The position numbers and the translations under genes were made by a program. A stretch of DNA of 34,846 nt from an uncultured Lachnospiraceae bacterium. GTDB lineage: Bacteria; Bacillota; Clostridia; Lachnospirales; Lachnospiraceae. Shown here piece by piece: positions 31,461 to 34,846 of the stretch. Positions within the stretch are counted from its first letter, which is position 1; each line of letters opens with the position of its first letter. The stretch covers positions 1-34,846 of the forward strand of contig CAJUOO010000032.1 of assembly GCA_910588535.1 (NCBI GenBank), written 5' to 3'. The notes under the pieces were generated by a model. The model did not search any database. It saw only the letters and a program-made list of their open reading frames with translations, and was not told where the DNA came from.

Positions 31461-33035
31461 ATGGAGTATTCGAATGTCGGCAATATGCTGTCACAGCTTA
31501 AAGGACAGTCCGCCTATGCCGAGCAGAATACACAGAATGTTTTGGGTAAACCAATGACAGGGCAGGCTGCGGAGATGCTGCTTAAGAATCTGGAGCCGGG
31601 GCAGATATTTTCTGGACAGATCACAGATATACGAGGCAATTATATTATGATTACGCTTGGAAATCAGCAGAGTGTTCAGGCGAAGCTCGCGGAGAATTTT
31701 GAGTTTCTGATTGGACAGAAGGCGATGTTTCAGGTGAAGGATAATCAGGATAATCAGCTCTATATACGGCCGTTGGCGATGGATGCAGCACAGAGTGGCG
31801 AACTTATGGTGGCAGGTCGGGCACTTGAGGCGGCAAAGCTTCAGATGACAGAAAAAACACTTGATCTGGTGAAAAATCTTCTTTCCGCAAATCAGCCTAT
31901 TGACAAGCAGAGTATTCTGTCTTATGTCAGGCAGTTGGCGAAATTTCCACAGGCAGATATTCAGGATCTGATAACATTGAATAAATATCATATACCTGTG
32001 AATGAGGAGAACTTAAATCAGCTCACTAATTATAAACAATTTGAGCACAGCTTATTAAAGGATATAGACACGATGGAGCAGAAGCTGCCTCAGCTTGTGG
32101 AGCAGTTAAGTATGGAGTCGCCAGAAAAGGCGGAGACATTTTTAAAGGAATTTACTGCTATTTTATACCCTGAGACAAAGGGGGAGGAGGCGCCTAAGGT
32201 TCAAGAACAACAAAGACAGGAGATTCTTGAGCTTCTTCCAGAAAAGCAGGAGACTTCTCAGGAAAATAAAAAAGTGGAATCCGCCCCTGTTCCTTCTGAT
32301 CAAGCCCCCGTGGAGGAAGGAAAGAAAGAATCTGCCTCTGAGACAAAGCCTCCCACAGAGAACGTAATAGAAAAAGAGCTTCTTTCCTTGACGGGCAAGG
32401 AGGAGAAGGAGCATACAGGGAAGGTGTTAAAGGAGGCTTTGCGCGAAAGCTTTCTGCTGCGCCCGGAGGAGGTCGCTGATAAGGAGAAGGTAAAGGAATA
32501 TTATAAAGAGGTTGCGGAGAAGAGCGGCAAGCTGAGGGAGTTGCTTCACTCTTATGGAAAGGAGGCTGCACCTCTGGAAAAGCCTGTGCAGAATATGGCG
32601 CAGAATGTGAAATTTATGCAATCGCTCAACGAGATGTTTACCTATATTCAGCTTCCTCTCAGAATGGCAGAAAAGCAGGCACATGCTGATCTGTATGTCT
32701 ATACAAAGAAGAGAACCAAGGGAAGTGTGGAGGAGGGCGTGAGTGCTTTTCTCCATCTGGATATGGAGAATCTTGGTTCTGTGGATGTGCTTGTGCGCAT
32801 GAAGGGCCAGCGTGTCACGACAAATTTTACACTGGAGACAGTGGAGCTTCTGGATTTTATCGAGGAACATATGGAGCTTTTGGAGGAGCGGCTTAAGAAT
32901 AAGGGATATTCTTGCTCTGTGCAGACAATTTTAAAAAGTAGTGAAGAGCAGCAGAAGAGCTTTGAACAGTGTCTGACCGGAGAGGCAGGAATGGCAAGTG
33001 ACATCCGTAGATTTTCTTTTGATGTGCGTGCATAG
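31461..33035 (+). CDS. FliK-like protein (YlqG position, flagellar hook-length control-like)
   Basis: The 524-residue protein has a variable, Gln/Glu/Lys-rich middle (about 240-330) and a C-terminal domain (about 395-495) that reads like the FliK C-terminal fold: LPLRMAEKQAHADLYVYTKK ... VDVLVRMKGQRVTTNFTLE ... LLEERLKNKGYSCSV. No catalytic motif is visible. In Bacillus an ylqG gene of this kind sits after rnhB, followed by ylqH, as here. It may interact with the FlhB-like protein encoded next; a flagellar role in this organism is not proven because no other flagellar gene is present. Confidence 0.65.
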   Translation: MEYSNVGNMLSQLKGQSAYAEQNTQNVLGKPMTGQAAEMLLKNLEPGQIFSGQITDIRGNYIMITLGNQQSVQAKLAENFEFLIGQKAMFQVKDNQDNQLYIRPLAMDAAQSGELMVAGRALEAAKLQMTEKTLDLVKNLLSANQPIDKQSILSYVRQLAKFPQADIQDLITLNKYHIPVNEENLNQLTNYKQFEHSLLKDIDTMEQKLPQLVEQLSMESPEKAETFLKEFTAILYPETKGEEAPKVQEQQRQEILELLPEKQETSQENKKVESAPVPSDQAPVEEGKKESASETKPPTENVIEKELLSLTGKEEKEHTGKVLKEALRESFLLRPEEVADKEKVKEYYKEVAEKSGKLRELLHSYGKEAAPLEKPVQNMAQNVKFMQSLNEMFTYIQLPLRMAEKQAHADLYVYTKKRTKGSVEEGVSAFLHLDMENLGSVDVLVRMKGQRVTTNFTLETVELLDFIEEHMELLEERLKNKGYSCSVQTILKSSEEQQKSFEQCLTGEAGMASDIRRFSFDVRA

Positions 33036-33056
33036 CTTTTTTTGGGAGGTGTAGCT

Positions 33057-33344
33057 TTGGAAAAAAAAGAGAAGAAAAAGCAGGCAGTCGCGCTTTCCTA
33101 TGAGGTGGGAGATGAGGCGCCACGTATTATCGCAGCGGGGAAGGGCGAGGTTGCCGAGAGGATTATAGAGAAAGCGAAGGAGAGCGATGTCCCTCTCTAT
33201 AAGGATTCTAAGCTTGCCAGCACACTTGGCAGGTTGGAGATCGGGGATACTATACCGCCAGAATTGTATGAGGTGGTGGCGGAGATCTTGATCTTTGTGG
33301 ATGATATGGACAGATTGAGAGGGAAGGTAATGGGTGGAAAATAA
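33057..33344 (+). CDS. FlhB C-terminal-domain-like protein (YlqH)
   Basis: This 95-residue protein resembles only the cytoplasmic tail of the flagellar export component FlhB (ALSYEVGDEAPRIIAAGKGEVAERIIEKAKESDVPLYKD ... GDTIPPELYEVVAEIL). The NPTH self-cleavage site of full FlhB is absent. I chose the TTG at 33057 (GGGAGG five to six bases upstream). The pairing with a FliK-like gene matches ylqG-ylqH. Its stop overlaps the GTG start of the next gene. Confidence 0.8.
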   Translation: MEKKEKKKQAVALSYEVGDEAPRIIAAGKGEVAERIIEKAKESDVPLYKDSKLASTLGRLEIGDTIPPELYEVVAEILIFVDDMDRLRGKVMGGK

Positions 33345-33687
33345 AAGGACGATAGGCAGTGAAAAGGAGAGACTTGCGAGAGAGTACCTAGAAAAGCAGG
33401 GCTATCAGATTCTTGAGTGTAATTTCTATTCTTCTTATGGAGAGATTGATATTATAGCCAAGGATGGAAGATGGCTTGTCTTTTTGGAGGTGAAGTACCG
33501 CAAGTCTTTATCAGCAGGTTATCCAGCAGAGGCGGTGAATCGCCAAAAGAGACAGAAATTATATCAGACGGCACAATATTATCTATATAAAAACAGGCTT
33601 CCTGAGAGCACGCCATGCCGTTTTGATGTGGTGGCTATACTGGGAGACAAGTTGGAGCATATTAAGGATGGATTTGGAGGATTGTAG
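33334..33687 (+). CDS. YraN family endonuclease-like protein (UPF0102)
   Basis: This 117-residue protein has the restriction-endonuclease-like core GEIDIIAKDGRWLVFLEVKYR (Glu-Asp ... Glu-x-Lys), plus the preceding ARE YLEKQGY segment. The family is Holliday-junction-resolvase-like but its role is unsettled. The start is GTG 33334, overlapping the previous stop by 11 bases. It usually lies near rnhB, as here. Confidence 0.9.
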   Translation: MENKRTIGSEKERLAREYLEKQGYQILECNFYSSYGEIDIIAKDGRWLVFLEVKYRKSLSAGYPAEAVNRQKRQKLYQTAQYYLYKNRLPESTPCRFDVVAILGDKLEHIKDGFGGL

Positions 33688-33691
33688 AACC

Positions 33692-34576
33692 ATGAATGTT
33701 GATTCTATAGGAAAATTTTCTGAGCAGGATATTATGCGCCTTCAAAATATGGAAGGCAGAATGGAGCTGGTAGAAAAGGCGCAGGTTGTGATGCTACATT
33801 TTCCAATGTGGGACAGGATTCCCTATATTACACATGGCATATCCACAAGGCAAGGAGGAGTGAGCGGAGGAATCTATAAGTCCATGAATTTTAAGGAAGA
33901 TGGGGAGGATACAGAGGAGAATGTCAGAGAGAATTATCGAAGAATAGCGAAGCATCTTGGCTGTGATGTTTCTTTTATGGTTCGTCCAAGCCTCGTACAC
34001 GGAGATCGGGTGCATCGAGTGACAGCAACGGATTATGGCAATGGAACGGTGAGGCGCTCTACACTATTTGAGACAGATGCGTTGATCACGGACACGCCCG
34101 GCGTGACACTCTGTGCAACCTTTGCCGACTGTGTCCCCCTTCTTTTTCTGGACACGAAAAAACATGCTGTGGGGTTGGCACATTCTGGATGGCGTGGCAC
34201 AGTGAAAAAGATAGGAAAAAAGACAGTGGAGGCGATGGGGCAGAGCTTTGGCAGCAGACCAGAAGATATACTTGCGGCGGTGGGGCCATGTATCTGTCAG
34301 GGTTGTTATGAAGTTGGGGAGAACACGGCAGAGGAATTTCGAAGAGAATTTCTGGGTGCACAGGAATTGCTGACAGAGAATCCAATGAAAAAAGGACATT
34401 ATCAGCTTGATCTCAGAAAGGCGAATGAGATTATTTTTTTGGAATCAGGTATATTGCCTGAGCATATTTTAGTGTCAGATCTGTGCACTTGCTGCAATCC
34501 CAAGCTTATATTCTCACATCGCGCCACACAAGGAAAGCGTGGGGCAATAGGAGCATTTTTGGGATTGCAAGGATAG
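33692..34576 (+). CDS. pgeF: Polyphenol-oxidase/purine-nucleosidase-like protein PgeF (YfiH family)
   Basis: The 294-residue protein has ITHGISTRQGGVSGGIYKSMNF, LVHGDRVHRV, TDALITDTPGVTLCATFADCVPLLF, VGLAHSGWRGTVKKI and GPCICQGCYEVG, giving the conserved His-Cys-His metal site. Family members act on adenosine-type nucleosides and in peptidoglycan quality control. The ATG at 33692 has GGAGG ten bases upstream; an in-frame ATG at 33623 lies in the previous gene. It is the last gene of the cluster, with no clear terminator after it. Confidence 0.93.
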   Translation: MNVDSIGKFSEQDIMRLQNMEGRMELVEKAQVVMLHFPMWDRIPYITHGISTRQGGVSGGIYKSMNFKEDGEDTEENVRENYRRIAKHLGCDVSFMVRPSLVHGDRVHRVTATDYGNGTVRRSTLFETDALITDTPGVTLCATFADCVPLLFLDTKKHAVGLAHSGWRGTVKKIGKKTVEAMGQSFGSRPEDILAAVGPCICQGCYEVGENTAEEFRREFLGAQELLTENPMKKGHYQLDLRKANEIIFLESGILPEHILVSDLCTCCNPKLIFSHRATQGKRGAIGAFLGLQG

Positions 34577-34689
34577 TGGAAAAACGGAGCATAAGCGGAA
34601 TTACGAGCCATACTACTTTATTGGATATTTTAGATATGCTGTGACTTTTCATATACGTGCAGCTCTATAGTTATTTTATTCCATTTGTA

Positions 34690-34846
34690 TTCTCAGATCA
34701 TCATATTCTTTTACATGGAAACAACAAAAACTATCCATCAATCCTGTACAAACAGAGATACAACGTGTTTTGCCTAACTGATAAAAACAGCCCGGTGAAC
34801 TGCCTGTGGTCCTCAAGGAACCTATTGAAAAACGCCGGCGCTTAGC
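34690..34846 (+). repeat. Right copy of long terminal repeat, cut by window edge
   Basis: Matches the reverse complement of bases 1-131 and then continues with the core CTCAAGGAACCTATTGAAAA ... CTTAGC, which also appears at 230-265 (33 of 36 bases identical). Both outer copies run off the window. Bases 34577-34689 carry no recognisable gene. Confidence 0.8.

Noticed and set aside
31491..32870. Long minus-strand frames inside the FliK-like gene
   Set aside because: They are shadows of the plus-strand gene, Leu/His/Cys-rich with no ribosome sites.
34657..34845. Open frame at the right edge
   Set aside because: It runs through the terminal repeat and off the window with no ribosome site or family resemblance.

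Overview
The window looks like chromosomal DNA of a low-to-mid GC, spore-forming member of the Clostridia, most likely Lachnospiraceae. The evidence is gene content and order (ffh-rpsP-khpA-rimM-trmD ... rplS-lepB-rbgA-rnhB-ylqG/ylqH-like genes), a GerW/YtfJ sporulation protein, a LysM protein, Rex, a giant 2-hydroxyacyl-CoA dehydratase/activator fusion, strong purine-rich Shine-Dalgarno sites and frequent TTG/GTG starts. Almost everything reads on the + strand; only the dehydratase activator (587-4813) and rpmB (11653-11838) are on the - strand. I see no rRNA, tRNA or CRISPR array.

Layout. 1-586: repeat DNA, with one end of a long repeat at the left edge and a 140-base nested hairpin element at 209-348. 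587-4813: CoA-dehydratase activator fusion. 5022-6699: LysM protein, a strong promoter, a candidate structured RNA (5622-5698) and a rhomboid-like membrane protein. 6720-11533: pyruvate kinase, two unrecognised genes, a DUF2953 protein, gerW and a 45-residue membrane protein, ending at a bidirectional terminator that faces rpmB. 12147-16602: rex, a coiled-coil protein, the NAD(P)HX repair enzyme, alanine racemase and an apparently solitary MazF toxin. 16770-22144: CNNM/CorC-type transporter, MATE efflux pump, a TnpB homologue without catalytic residues, an orphan OmpR-family regulator and a small unknown protein. 22204-22552: a compact type I toxin/antisense-RNA locus. 22745-34576: a long translation, secretion and ribosome-assembly cluster (ffh to pgeF) with a cardiolipin synthase and two signal peptidases embedded. 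28180-28580 in that cluster is non-coding and carries the decayed right end of an IS200/IS605-type element. 34577-34846: no gene, and the right-hand copy of the long terminal repeat.

How the parts fit. The right half is a growth-linked operon set: SRP (ffh), ribosomal proteins S16 and L19, tRNA and rRNA maturation factors (trmD, rimM), the 50S assembly GTPase RbgA, signal peptidases and RNase HII. The middle holds cell-wall and metabolite-repair genes (alr, nnr) next to redox control (rex).

The most unusual parts are: (i) the TnpB-derived protein at 19568-20875, in which all three expected RuvC acidic positions are substituted (candidate TldR-like RNA-guided regulator), preceded by a hairpin motif that recurs upstream of rbgA; (ii) the promoter-linked RNA at 5622-5698, which folds on paper into a 15-bp stem, a three-way junction and two loops complementary to each other; and (iii) the type I toxin-antitoxin locus. 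Both window edges lie inside the same repeat family in opposite orientations, which suggests that the window is an assembly contig broken at repeats.
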